A stretch of 41,560 bases of DNA from assembly GCA_031270285.1 (NCBI GenBank), contig JAISXY010000093.1, forward strand, positions 1 to 41,560, in the 5' to 3' direction. Positions within the stretch are counted from its first letter, which is position 1. The number at the start of each line of letters is the position of its first letter. The notes under the pieces were generated by a model. The model saw nothing but the letters and a program-made list of their open reading frames with translations, was not told where the DNA came from and searched no databases. Positions 9,575 through 18,311 of the stretch are shown piece by piece. Source of the stretch: Campylobacteraceae bacterium. Lineage in GTDB: Bacteria > Campylobacterota > Campylobacteria > Campylobacterales > Campylobacteraceae. The position numbers and the translations under genes are program-made.

Positions 9575-9609
9575 TCTATCGCAAAAATATTAAAAGAGCA
9601 GGATAAAAA

Positions 9610-10299
9610 ATGTCATCAATTCAAAATAAAAGATTTTCGTCTAAATCTACAAGAGAGAGAATATTTGAAACAGCAGTCAAAATGTTTGCAAATAATGAGC
9701 CGTCCACCGTTTCCATCAAAGATATTGCCGATGAAGCCAATGTTGGTATAAATGCCGTCAGCCGCCATTTTGGCTCAAAAGATCTTTTATATACAAACAT
9801 TGTAGAGTGTATCACAACAATGTTGCAATCATCGCTTGTATCGTTTCAGACGCACTATTACAGAGCAAAACAGTCGTTTAAATATACAGACGATGAAGAG
9901 TATAGAGAGTTTTTGATATTTTGGTTTGAAAAGTTCATGAAAGCAAGCGTCAAATCAATACTTGAAGAGATAAAAATCAACAACTTTATGCATAAGATTA
10001 TTTTCAAAGAGTACATGAGCCCGACAACAGGCTTTAATATACTGTACAGCGGTTTTTTAAAGCAGTGGTTTGACCAGTTTGACGAGTTTGTTTTTGGTAT
10101 TTCAAGCGATAAAGATATTTATAAAAACCGCATTCGTACGCATGCTCTTTACGGGCAGATATTGATTTTTGCGATCAGTTATACGCCGTTTGCCACAAGA
10201 ATAGGCTCAAAAGAGGAAAATATCAAAAATAAAATGATAGATGATATATCGGAAGTGGTATTGGAACATACGCGGTATATTATTCAAGGCATTAGTTAA
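9610..10299 (+). CDS. TetR/AcrR-family transcriptional regulator
   Basis: This 229-residue one-component regulator has a TetR-type N-terminal DNA-binding domain: TRERIFETAVKMFANN (helix 1) and IKDIADEANVGINAVSRHF (helix-turn-helix, about residues 36-54), then GSKDLLYTNI. The rest is a helical ligand-binding domain without recognisable identity. Its start ATG 9610 has AGGA upstream. It is divergent from the creD-led operon with a 287-bp A+T-rich gap, so it may control creD, itself, or both; the ligand is unknown. No efflux pump is adjacent. Confidence 0.87.
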   Translation: MSSIQNKRFSSKSTRERIFETAVKMFANNEPSTVSIKDIADEANVGINAVSRHFGSKDLLYTNIVECITTMLQSSLVSFQTHYYRAKQSFKYTDDEEYREFLIFWFEKFMKASVKSILEEIKINNFMHKIIFKEYMSPTTGFNILYSGFLKQWFDQFDEFVFGISSDKDIYKNRIRTHALYGQILIFAISYTPFATRIGSKEENIKNKMIDDISEVVLEHTRYIIQGIS

Positions 10300-10567
10300 A
10301 ATTTTACATAATTTTTCGGTATTTTTTTAAAAATAGATATGTCATGTAAAAAATATGAATTTAACAATTATTCATTAATTTTTATGAATATTGATAATTC
10401 TGCCAGTCTAAAAATTATTTGTCAAACGCTATTTTAAATTTTTCATTTCCATATACTTATAAAATGCGACTTTTATAGTTAAAATAGTAAACGCTGCTGC
10501 AAGAGATAAAATATATATCCGCATTCTCACTGTTTTATTGTAAAATATCCAAAACAAAAGGATAAGA

Positions 10568-11149
10568 TTGCGTTGCATATTATGTGAAAAATTAAACTTT
10601 AAAGGAATTTGCGACAAGTGCTTGAAAAAGCTTTTGCAAGAAGAGCGGCATGTTCGTATTTTAGAGGGCGGACTTAAAGTTTACAGTTTTTTTAATTACA
10701 ACTCCATACTGCCGATACTGTTTACAAAGCACCATTTTTGGGGACATAGAATTTTAAAAGAGATAGCTTCGCATACATTTAAAAAGTTTGCCCAAAATTT
10801 TGAATTCAGTGAAAAAGTTGCTGCTGTTGCAATTGACGATAAACCCTCCGGCGGCTACTCTCATACGGCGATTTTAACTCATGCTTTGAGATCTGCTTCT
10901 ATTGTGCCTGTTTACGGCGCATTAAGAGCCAAAAATCCTGTCAAATACAGCGGGCAAACTTACGAATTTCGCCGTAAAAATCCGCGCGGCTTTGTTCTGC
11001 TGCCAAAAGTAAGAAATTTTAAATATGCTATTTTAATAGACGATGTAGTAACAAGCGGTTTTACGCTTAAAGAGGCGAAAGAGTCTCTTGAAAAAGAGGG
11101 TATTGATACACTTTTTGCTCTTGTTTTAGCAGATGCAAAAGATAATTAG
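10568..11149 (+). CDS. comF: ComF-family phosphoribosyltransferase-like protein
   Basis: This 193-residue protein has an N-terminal zinc-ribbon-like Cys set (CILCEKLNFKGICDKC, residues 3-18) and a C-terminal PRPP-binding motif ILIDDVVTSGFTLKEA, the arrangement of ComF/GntX proteins linked to DNA uptake in competent bacteria. The start is TTG 10568, supported by AAAGGAT just upstream and by the Cys motif starting at residue 3. It precedes gyrA by 39 nt on the same strand. In Campylobacterota ComF has been connected with natural transformation; whether this organism is competent cannot be seen. Confidence 0.82.
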   Translation: MRCILCEKLNFKGICDKCLKKLLQEERHVRILEGGLKVYSFFNYNSILPILFTKHHFWGHRILKEIASHTFKKFAQNFEFSEKVAAVAIDDKPSGGYSHTAILTHALRSASIVPVYGALRAKNPVKYSGQTYEFRRKNPRGFVLLPKVRNFKYAILIDDVVTSGFTLKEAKESLEKEGIDTLFALVLADAKDN

Positions 11150-11151
11150 AG

Positions 11152-11157
11152 TATAAT
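11152..11157 (+). promoter_or_regulatory. Putative -10 box of gyrA
   Basis: TATAAT lies 31 nt before the gyrA start, right after the comF stop; no good -35 box is present at 17 nt. GAGGT then precedes ATG 11189. Confidence 0.45.
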
Positions 11158-11188
11158 CTACATTTTATTTTTAATTTGAGGTATACAA

Positions 11189-13690
11189 ATGAGCGATATT
11201 TTTGAACAAAATCAAGATATTCAGACCATTAGCATTGAAGATTCTGTAAAATCCAGCTATCTTGATTATTCCATGAGCGTAATTATCGGGCGCGCGCTTC
11301 CTGATGCCAGAGACGGACTAAAGCCCGTTCATCGGCGAATACTTTTTGCGATGAATGATTTGGGCGTAGGTTCGCGCAGTCCATATAAAAAGTCGGCTCG
11401 TATAGTGGGCGATGTTATCGGTAAATATCACCCTCATGGCGATACTGCCGTTTATGACTCGCTTGTGCGTATGGCGCAGCCGTTTTCCATGAGAGTTCCT
11501 GTAGTGGACGGTCAGGGAAACTTTGGTTCGGTTGACGGTGACAGTGCGGCAGCTATGCGTTATACGGAGGCAAGAATGACTACTCTTGCCGAAGAGCTTT
11601 TAAGAGATATAGATAAAGATACCGTTGATTTTATACCAAACTATGATGATTCTTTGACGGAGCCTGATGTTTTGCCTGCCCGCGTGCCAAATCTTTTATT
11701 GAACGGTTCAAGCGGTATAGCGGTTGGTATGGCGACCAATATCCCGCCGCATAATCCTACAGAGCTTATAGATGCGCTTTTAATGTTGATAGATAATTCG
11801 GAAATTACCGTAGAAGAGTTGATGAGCGTTATACCGGGACCGGATTTTCCGACAGGTGGCGTGATATTCGGCAAAAAAGGTATTTTGGAAGCTTATAAAA
11901 CGGGACGCGGCAGAGTTAAAGTAAGAGCCAAAACGCACACTGAGAAAAAAGGCCAAAAAGATATTATCATAATAGACGAGATTCCTTATCAGGTAAATAA
12001 AGCCAGATTTATAGAACAGGTGGCGCAGCTTGTAAAAGATAAACAAATTGACGGTATAAGCGAGATAAGAGATGAGAGCGACAGGGACGGTATCCGTGTT
12101 GTTATAGAGCTAAAGCGTGAAGCCATGAGCGATATTGTGCTGAATAACCTCTTCAAATCTACAAATATAGAGCAGACTTTCGGCGTTATAATGCTTGCGA
12201 TAAACAATAAAGAACCGAAAATCTTTTCACTGATAGAACTTTTGCAGCTATTTTTGACGCACAGAAAGACAGTGATAATAAGAAGAACTATTTTTGAGCT
12301 TGAAAAAGCCAAAGCCAAAGCGCATATTTTAGAAGGTTTAAAAATAGCGCTTGATAATATAGATGCTATCATCGCACTTATTAAGAACAGTTCCGATGCG
12401 CAAAGTGCAAAAGAGGGACTTGTAACGCAGTTTAGCTTAAGCGAAGCGCAGGCGGGTGCTATACTTGACATGAAGCTCCAGCGTTTGACGGGACTGGAGC
12501 GCGAGAAAATAGAAAACGAGTTAAAAGAGCTTATAAAAGAGATAGAGCGTTTAAGCGCAATATTAAAAAGCGAAGAGATGTTAAGCGATATCATTAAAGA
12601 TGAGTTAAAAGAGATCAAAGAGAGATTTAAATCTCATAGATTGACAGAGATAATAGACGATTATGACGATATAGATATTGAGGATTTGATAGTTAATGAG
12701 CCGATGGTTGTTACGATAAGCCATAGAGGTTACATCAAACGCGTTCCTGCCAAATCGTACGAGAAGCAAAAACGCGGCGGCAAAGGCAAAATCGCCGTTA
12801 CAACATATGATGATGACTTTATAGAGAGCTTTTTTATCTCAAATACACATGATACGTTGATGTTTATAACTGATCGTGGGCAATTGTACTGGCTTAAGGT
12901 TTACAGAATCCCCGAAGGAAGCAGAACGGCAAAAGGGAAAGCGGTAGTCAATTTGATACAATTGCAGCCGGATGAAAAGATTATGGCTATTATACCAACG
13001 ACCGATTTTGACGAGAGTAAATCATTGGCATTTTTTACTAAAAACGGTATCATCAAGCGAACAAACCTGAATGACTTTAAAAATATCCGCTCCATCGGAG
13101 TAAAAGCTATAGCGCTTGACGATGATGATGAGATAGTTACCGCAAGAATCGTTACAAAAGAGGTGCAAAACCTGTTTATAGTAACTAAAAAAGGTATGTG
13201 TGTAAGGTTTGATATAAACGACACAAGAGACATGGGACGAACGGCGCGCGGAGTTACGGGTATAAGATTTAAAGAAAAAGGCGATCTTGTCGTAGGTGCG
13301 GCTGTTATTTACAATGACCAAGAAGAGCTTTTAGCAGTCAGTGAAAATGGCATTGGTAAACGCACCACAGCAGAAGAGTACAGACTTCAAAAGCGCGGCG
13401 GCAAAGGAACGATTTGCATGAGATTGACAGTCAAAACCAAAGATTTGGTTGATGTCGTGATTGTTGATGAGACTAAAGATTTGATGGTTTTGACAAGTAA
13501 CGGCAAAATGATAAGAGTTGATATGCAGACAATCAGAAAAGCGGGACGCAACACAAGCGGCGTGAAAATTGTAAATATAGAGGGAGACGATAAGGTTGTC
13601 AGCATAGCAAGATGCCCTAAAGAAGAAGATGACGAAGACGAAGGCATAGACGACAATACGCTAAATATCCCTGAGAGCGGCGAAGAGTAA
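11189..13690 (+). CDS. gyrA: DNA gyrase subunit A
   Basis: GyrA is the breakage-reunion subunit of gyrase, which introduces negative supercoils with GyrB. The 833-residue protein shows the N-terminal winged-helix domain with [17 protein letters not shown], the catalytic tyrosine in AAMRYTE (Tyr125) and the quinolone-resistance region [13 protein letters not shown] with Thr86 and Asp90, the unaltered (susceptible-type) residues in Campylobacter numbering. The C-terminal beta-pinwheel contains the GyrA-box QKRGGKG at 527-533, which marks a true gyrase and not ParC, and a second QKRGGKG in a later blade. The tail is strongly acidic (KEEDDEDEG). It starts at ATG 11189 after GAGGT. Confidence 0.97.
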   Translation: MSDIFEQNQDIQTISIEDSVKSSYLDYSMSVIIGRALPDARDGLKPVHRRILFAMNDLGVGSRSPYKKSARIVGDVIGKYHPHGDTAVYDSLVRMAQPFSMRVPVVDGQGNFGSVDGDSAAAMRYTEARMTTLAEELLRDIDKDTVDFIPNYDDSLTEPDVLPARVPNLLLNGSSGIAVGMATNIPPHNPTELIDALLMLIDNSEITVEELMSVIPGPDFPTGGVIFGKKGILEAYKTGRGRVKVRAKTHTEKKGQKDIIIIDEIPYQVNKARFIEQVAQLVKDKQIDGISEIRDESDRDGIRVVIELKREAMSDIVLNNLFKSTNIEQTFGVIMLAINNKEPKIFSLIELLQLFLTHRKTVIIRRTIFELEKAKAKAHILEGLKIALDNIDAIIALIKNSSDAQSAKEGLVTQFSLSEAQAGAILDMKLQRLTGLEREKIENELKELIKEIERLSAILKSEEMLSDIIKDELKEIKERFKSHRLTEIIDDYDDIDIEDLIVNEPMVVTISHRGYIKRVPAKSYEKQKRGGKGKIAVTTYDDDFIESFFISNTHDTLMFITDRGQLYWLKVYRIPEGSRTAKGKAVVNLIQLQPDEKIMAIIPTTDFDESKSLAFFTKNGIIKRTNLNDFKNIRSIGVKAIALDDDDEIVTARIVTKEVQNLFIVTKKGMCVRFDINDTRDMGRTARGVTGIRFKEKGDLVVGAAVIYNDQEELLAVSENGIGKRTTAEEYRLQKRGGKGTICMRLTVKTKDLVDVVIVDETKDLMVLTSNGKMIRVDMQTIRKAGRNTSGVKIVNIEGDDKVVSIARCPKEEDDEDEGIDDNTLNIPESGEE

Positions 13691-13703
13691 AGTTTGACTC
13701 TGT

Positions 13704-13788
13704 TTTAAGCAGATTTGTTCCGCAAGTCTGCTTAAACGCTTCATGTGCAATGCCTGTCGGCATAAAGACCATTTGCAAGTCTGCTTAA
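13704..13788 (+). repeat. Post-gyrA hairpin with duplicated 3' arm
   Basis: A stem of about 14 bp (13704-13717 with 13723-13736) follows the gyrA stop by 13 nt but lacks a U-run. Its right arm, GCAAGTCTGCTTAAA (13722-13736), occurs again at 13774-13788, where it is followed by a T-rich stretch. Either copy could pair with the left arm; together they probably end gyrA transcription. Confidence 0.5.
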
Positions 13789-13986
13789 AATTTATTTTAA
13801 AATTCTGCCATACAAATAAACAGCAATTCAGCCATTACAAGTTGGAAATTACCGCGCCAGTTCAGAAAAACAAAACAATAAAAATTCACTCTGTCAAACC
13901 GATAATTTAACTGGCATTTTCATAATCATATAAACCTTAAAAAATTAAAATCCATTATATAAAAACGCTATTTTTTGTATAAATTT

Positions 13987-13995
13987 TGATATAAT
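13987..13995 (+). promoter_or_regulatory. Extended -10 promoter of the GLUG lipoprotein
   Basis: TGATATAAT is an extended -10 element 47 nt before ATG 14043; no -35 box is evident. Confidence 0.45.
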
Positions 13996-14042
13996 GACGC
14001 AAATTTACCTTTTGTAAATAATTTTCTTTGAAAGGGGTCTAT

Positions 14043-15867
14043 ATGTCAGTACATGTTTCTAACGCTTTAACGCGTTGTTCAAGGTCGTTTGAGACTAATT
14101 CCATTGTTTCAGATTTGTTTAAGTTTAAAGCCTTCTCTCTCTCTCTCTCTTAGTAGATTAAGCAAATTTTTAGTTTTCCTGATTGTTCCGTTTTTGTTTA
14201 TTAATTGCGGTGGCGGCGGAGGCGGCGGAGGCGGAGACCAAACTCCATCCTACAAGGTTTCGTTCTACGATAGCAACCTTGATCTGTTGGCAAGTTTTGA
14301 TTTGCGACATGAAGTCAATCAAGCCGATCTGGATTCAAACGCAACCACACACAGCGTTAGCGGTTGGTATCAAAAAGAGAGCGCAACAGCAGAAACAGCT
14401 TTCTCTACGACGCTTAATAGCGATATTAATTTCTACGCTCTGCCAAATGTTCATGAGATAACCGATCAAACGGAATTAAACGCCGTTAGAAACGATTTAA
14501 GCGGCAAATATATTTTGCTAAACGATATAGCGTTAAGCGATAGCGGCGCTGGCGTTGATACTACTAACGGTTGGAATCCAATCGGCGAAAGTCCAAATCT
14601 CTTTACAGGTTTATTTAACGGAAACAACCATGAGATAACCAATCTGTGGATCAACAGAGCTGGCGCTAATTACATTGGTCTATTTGGTCGTATCAGCGGC
14701 GCTAATATCAGAAACTTAGGCGTTGAGATACCAGCTGGCAAAGAGGTAAAAGGGCAAGGCTCTGTCGGCGGTATCGCTGGAATTGTTTATTACGGCTCGA
14801 CCATATCAAATAGCTACGCCGCAGGAAGCGTTAGCGGAACAGACTCAGTCGGCGGTATCGCTGGATATGTTAGCAGCTCGACCATATCAAACAGCTATGC
14901 CGAAGGAAACATTAGCGGAAGAGATCTTGTCGGCGGTATCGCTGGAGATGTTTATAACAGCTCTATATCAAACAGCTACTCCACAGGAAGCATTAATGGA
15001 TCATACTATGTCGGCGGTATCGCTGGATATGTTAGCAGCTCGACCATATCAAACAGCTATGCCGAAGGAAACATTAGCGGAACAAACTATGTCGGCGGTA
15101 TCGCAGGATATGTTCATGACAACTCTATATCAAACAGCTACGCCGAAGGAAACATTAGCGGATATTACTATGTCGGCGGTATCGCCGGACATGTTGAAAG
15201 CGGCTCTATAACCAATAGCTACGCCGCAGGAAGCGTTAGCGGAATAAACAACTATGTCGGCGGTATCGCTGGATTTGCTTACAACGCGATCATATCAAAT
15301 AGCAACGCCGCAGGAAGCGTTAACGGAACAAACTATGTTGGCGGTGTTGCTGGAAAAGTTGAAAACAGCTCGAACATATCAAATAGCTACTCCATAGGAA
15401 ACATTAGCGGAAAATACCATGTCGGCGGTATCGCCGGACATGTTGAAAGCAGCTCTATAACCAATAGCTATGCCGCAGGAAGCGTTAGCGGAATAAACAA
15501 CTTTGTCGGCGGTATCGCTGGATATATTTATAGTAGCGGTACGATCCGAAATAACGCCGCTATTAACCCGTCCGTTACGGCGGCAGGTGGTAACGATAAA
15601 AATCGAGTGGTTGGTTATATCAGCGGCACAAATACTGTTACAAACAACTTCGCGCTAAGTACAATGCAAGGAACTTTCAGCGGCGGTAATGGCGGAACTT
15701 CTAAAACCATTGGCGAGTTAAAAACGCAATCAACTTATAGCGCCGCTATAAATGGCGACGGAGCTGGCGGTCTTGGTTGGAAATTTGGCGGAAGCGTGGC
15801 AAGCCCTTGGAAAATAGAAGCAAGCAAAAACAACGGCTTGCCGTATCTTTATTGGCAAGAGCTGTAA
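14043..15867 (+). CDS. GLUG-repeat surface lipoprotein, out of frame at a (CT)8 tract (phase OFF)
   Basis: The best start is ATG 14043, 6 nt after AAAGGGG. From there the frame runs 36 codons into a (CT)8 tract and stops at TAG 14151. The long open frame (to TAA 15867) is in the +1 register; one more CT unit, or two fewer, would join them into a 608-residue protein. Read that way it has an N-terminal Ser/Leu stretch from the repeat, a hydrophobic core and the lipobox-like FLFINC (Cys56), a run of nine Gly, an InlB-B/Flg_new-like region (YKVSFYDSN...GWYQKES...INFYA), ten GLUG repeats and a C-terminal LPYLYWQEL. GLUG repeats occur in large secreted or surface adhesin-like proteins. In the present register, translation would need TTG 14089, which has only a weak AAGG. 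Codon choice (AAC, GGC, AGC) differs from neighbours, suggesting transfer. Confidence 0.75.
14135..14150 (+). repeat. (CT)8 dinucleotide repeat, contingency tract
   Basis: Sixteen nucleotides of CT lie within codons 31-36 of the frame that opens at ATG 14043 and end directly at TAG 14151. Gain or loss of units shifts the frame, so the tract can switch the lipoprotein on and off by slipped-strand mispairing. Confidence 0.85.
14764..15534 (+). repeat. Ten tandem GLUG-motif repeats (81/84-nt period)
   Basis: Copies of the VGGIAG core begin at about 14764, 14848, 14929, 15010, 15091, 15172, 15256, 15337, 15421 and 15505, so the period is 81 or 84 nt (27-28 residues). A typical unit reads VGGIAGYVSSSTISNSYAEG plus NISG. 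Copies 2 and 4 are identical over about 70 nt, and copies 6 and 9 with their downstream neighbours differ by only a few bases over about 100 nt, indicating recent internal duplication. Confidence 0.88.
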
Positions 15868-15883
15868 GAGTTTTTGAAAACAA

Positions 15884-15919
15884 TTTGGAGTTGAGCAGTT
15901 CAACTCCAAATTTCTTTCC
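15884..15919 (+). terminator. Terminator of the GLUG gene
   Basis: A perfect 11-bp stem (15884-15894 with 15900-15910), loop GCAGT, is followed by TTTCTTT, 16 nt after the stop. Confidence 0.8.
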
Positions 15920-15984
15920 GTCATTCCCGCGCGAGCGATACTGCGTCAGCGTCATCGCGAGGAATGCGGGAATTATCCCATTTT

Positions 15985-16190
15985 GTCATTCCCGCGTAGG
16001 CGGGAATCCATACATTCCGTCATTGCGAGAGCGTGGCAATCTATTCTAATCCACTCCACGCAATAACAAAAAAGTATCAATATTAACGCATGAGAGCATA
16101 TTTTTATTTGCATGCATGAGTTATCTCATATCATTTTTTGATTCCCGCCTCCCCTCACGATATGCGCTTCGCATGGGTCGCGGGAATGAC
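15985..16190. repeat. Repeat unit A bounded by inverted GTCATTCCC...GGGAATGAC ends
   Basis: The 206-bp unit starts GTCATTCCCGCG and ends GCGGGAATGAC. It contains a 63-nt core (16062-16124) that recurs in unit B, plus an extra GTCATTGCGAG-type insert. Confidence 0.65.
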
Positions 16191-16252
16191 GAAGCGTCAT
16201 GCGTTAAAATTCCGTTATTCCCGCTACTAAGTGATAAAACACACACCACTAT

Positions 16253-16387
16253 GTCATTCCCGCGCAGGCGGGAATCCATTCTTTATAATAACAAAAAAGC
16301 ATCCATATTAACACATGAGAATGTTTTTTATTTATATGCATGAGTTATTTTAATTCCCTTTTGGATTCCCGCCTACGTGGGAATGAC
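16253..16387. repeat. Repeat unit B, shorter copy of unit A
   Basis: The 135-bp unit has the same inverted ends and a 62-nt core (16287-16348) matching the unit A core at roughly five of six positions. It lacks the insert of unit A. The layout resembles a non-autonomous mobile cassette, but no target duplication was identified. Confidence 0.65.
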
Positions 16388-16782
16388 GAAAAGAGGTGGA
16401 TTGCCGCGCTTGCTTGTAATGACAAAAAAGACTTTTGCAAGGCGTTTTTACGCCGAATACTATTGCATTGGCTCGCAATGACGGAAAAAGGAGTGCGGGA
16501 ATGACAAAAATTGCTATTTTGTCTAACTCCGTCATTGCGAGGCACAAAGTGCCGTGGCAATCCAGAGTTTTGGTAATTCTCATGTTCCCACTCTAAAAAT
16601 GCTTACGCTCATGCGAAAATGACATAAACGGTTGTCATTACGAGCCGTTAGAAACGGGCGGCAAATTCGGAACATTTTGCTTAGATTAAAGTTTTTTCAT
16701 TATCAAACTGCAATTTTAATGATTTTACAGAGCTTTTTTGATACAATAATATCTTTTAATTTTTAATCTAAAAAGGCATTTT

Positions 16783-17814
16783 ATGAGAAAGTATAATGTT
16801 GCCGTTGTAGGCGCTACAGGCGCAGTCGGCGAAGAGCTTTTCAGGATTTTGGAAGAGCAGAAATTTCCTATTAGAACACTGCTTCCATTAGCGAGCGCAA
16901 GAAGCGCAGGAAGCGAAATAGAATTTAACGGCAAAAGTGTTAAAGTAGTGGAATTAACGGAAAATGTTTTTGAAAAGCATAATATAGAGATAGCGTTTTT
17001 TTCTGCGGGCGGCGATGTTTCCGCTCATTTTGCGCCGTTTGCCGCAGAAGCCGGAGCTGTGGTTATAGATAATACAAGCCATTTTAGAATGGACGCAGAT
17101 GTACCTTTGGTAGTTCCCGAGTGCAATCCTGCCGATATACTGCTTTGGAAAACCAGAGGCATTATAGCAAACCCAAACTGTTCAACCATACAAATGGTTC
17201 AAGCTTTAAAGCCGCTTGACGATGCTTTTGGTATAAAAAGAGTAGATGTCAGCACTTATCAGGCAGTAAGCGGAGCCGGCAAAAGCGGCATGGAAGAGCT
17301 TGTTCATCAGATGCAGGAGTTTTTTGCTTTTCGTTTAGGCGATGTTGTACCGCAAAAATTTCCGCATCAAATAGCGTTAAATCTCATACCTCAGATAGAC
17401 GTATTTTTGGAGAACGACTACACAAAAGAGGAGATTAAAATGGTCAAAGAGACACAAAAAATTCTCCATAAAAATGTAGAAGTAAGCGCTACATGTGTAA
17501 GAGTTCCCGTACTTAGAAGCCACTCGGAAGCTATTACTATTCACTTTGAAAAAGATGTGGATGCCGAAAAAGCGCGCGATATACTGAAAAATGCTCCGAG
17601 TATTGTGGTGGTAGATGAGCCTGAAAATAAAAAATATCCGATGCCGCTTATCGCAACCGATACCGATTTTACTTATGTGGGGCGTATTAGAAATGATATA
17701 TATCAGAGCAATATTCTTCATCTTTGGTGCGTTGCAGACCAAATTCGCGTTGGAGCGGCTACAAATGCCGTTAGAATTGCGCAAAAATGGATAGAGTTAG
17801 AAGGGCAGGATTGA
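16783..17814 (+). CDS. asd: Aspartate-semialdehyde dehydrogenase
   Basis: Asd reduces aspartyl phosphate to aspartate semialdehyde with NADPH, the branch point to lysine/diaminopimelate, threonine and methionine. The 343-residue protein has the NADP-binding GATGAVG (residues 10-16), the catalytic Cys133 in NPNCST, Gln160 in STYQAVSG and the active-site His247 in RSHSEA. The start ATG 16783 follows the repeat island by about 120 bp; upstream is a possible -10 TACAAT (16742-16747). Its stop overlaps the next start by 1 nt, beginning a compact run asd-yqhA-hemE-radical SAM. Confidence 0.96.
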   Translation: MRKYNVAVVGATGAVGEELFRILEEQKFPIRTLLPLASARSAGSEIEFNGKSVKVVELTENVFEKHNIEIAFFSAGGDVSAHFAPFAAEAGAVVIDNTSHFRMDADVPLVVPECNPADILLWKTRGIIANPNCSTIQMVQALKPLDDAFGIKRVDVSTYQAVSGAGKSGMEELVHQMQEFFAFRLGDVVPQKFPHQIALNLIPQIDVFLENDYTKEEIKMVKETQKILHKNVEVSATCVRVPVLRSHSEAITIHFEKDVDAEKARDILKNAPSIVVVDEPENKKYPMPLIATDTDFTYVGRIRNDIYQSNILHLWCVADQIRVGAATNAVRIAQKWIELEGQD

Positions 17815-18311
17815 TGAATTTCGGCACAATTCTCTGGTCTGGCAGGCTTGTTACATTTCTTGCCGTAATTTTTAGTTTTATCGGCGGAATAATACTTTTT
17901 ATAATAGCAAGTTACGACATAGTCGATGCTGCTGTTACGGTGTTTAATTTCTTTTTCAAAAACTACCATCCGGATAATTTTCACGCAGATATCATAGGTG
18001 GGATCATGGGAGCGATAGATCTGTATCTCATGGCTATAGTGATGCTGATATTTAGCTTTGGTATTTACGAACTTTTTATAGGCAGTATAAAAGAGGCTGA
18101 CGAGAGTAAAACCTCTAAGATTTTGGAGATTCATTCGCTTGATCAGTTAAAAGATAAAGTGGCAAAAGTTATAGTCATGGTTTTGATAGTAAATTTCTTT
18201 CAAAGAATCATGCATCTTAATTTTGCCACAGGTACGGATATGCTCTTTTTTGCGGTATCTATTTTAGCTCTTTGCATAGGGCTTTATTTTTTAGGAAAAG
18301 GGGCTCACTAA
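17814..18311 (+). CDS. YqhA / UPF0114-family membrane protein
   Basis: A 165-residue membrane protein with about four hydrophobic segments (near residues 7-30, 60-85, 115-135 and 140-160) and the conserved-looking central SIKEADESKTSKILEIHSLDQLK, which I recognise as the UPF0114/YqhA family. The function is unknown. I choose ATG 17814 (MNFGTILW), which overlaps the asd TGA by 1 nt and has GGGCAGG upstream; an in-frame start 27 nt earlier inside asd is less likely. The hemE TTG follows directly after its TAA. Confidence 0.8.
   Translation: MNFGTILWSGRLVTFLAVIFSFIGGIILFIIASYDIVDAAVTVFNFFFKNYHPDNFHADIIGGIMGAIDLYLMAIVMLIFSFGIYELFIGSIKEADESKTSKILEIHSLDQLKDKVAKVIVMVLIVNFFQRIMHLNFATGTDMLFFAVSILALCIGLYFLGKGAH

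Larger units (their letters stand above)
13691..14042. other. gyrA-GLUG intergenic region
   Basis: No gene is seen. The first 100 bp hold a hairpin and a 15-nt repeat (separate entry). The last 60 bp hold an extended -10 box TGATATAAT (13987-13995), a small ATTTAC-CTTTT-GTAAAT hairpin (14003-14019) and the SD AAAGGGG before ATG 14043, so they form the promoter and leader of the GLUG lipoprotein. The middle is A+T-rich without clear signals. Confidence 0.5.
15915..16660. repeat. Island of dRS3-like palindromes and GTCATTGCGAG-type repeats
   Basis: About 750 bp without a real gene. Three elements fit ATTCCC-N8-GGGAAT exactly (15988-16007, 16256-16275, 16365-16384), and two longer palindromes share their ends (around 15923-15973 and 16141-16187). 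Between them are GTCATTGCGAG...GGCAATC-type repeats (16019-16050, 16531-16562). The pattern equals the dRS3 repeats known from Neisseria and similar repeats in other proteobacteria. Open frames across it give PRRRES-like peptides, which are artefacts of the palindromes. Confidence 0.8.

Noticed and set aside
10429-10617. Minus-strand 62-codon frame with a hydrophobic segment upstream of comF
   Set aside because: No good SD, and it overlaps the comF start and its SD. A shorter version from an inner Met cannot be excluded, but nothing supports it.
14089-14091. TTG 14089 as the normal start of the GLUG protein
   Set aside because: It has only a weak AAGG four nt ahead, whereas ATG 14043 has AAAGGGG and a promoter at a fitting distance; the CT tract explains the frame difference. 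Low-level use of this TTG remains possible.
14783-15211. A 142-codon frame with repetitive RPYQTA/LYQTATP peptides
   Set aside because: It is the GLUG repeat DNA read in another register, and its repetition follows from the 81/84-nt period.
15777-16583. Open frames of 60-90 residues giving PRRRES-like peptides on both strands
   Set aside because: They follow the dRS3-like palindromes, have no SD and share peptide motifs only because the DNA repeats; they are classical spurious ORFs.
15915-16660. CRISPR array
   Set aside because: Repeats are palindromic, irregularly spaced, in both orientations, and there are no cas genes nearby.
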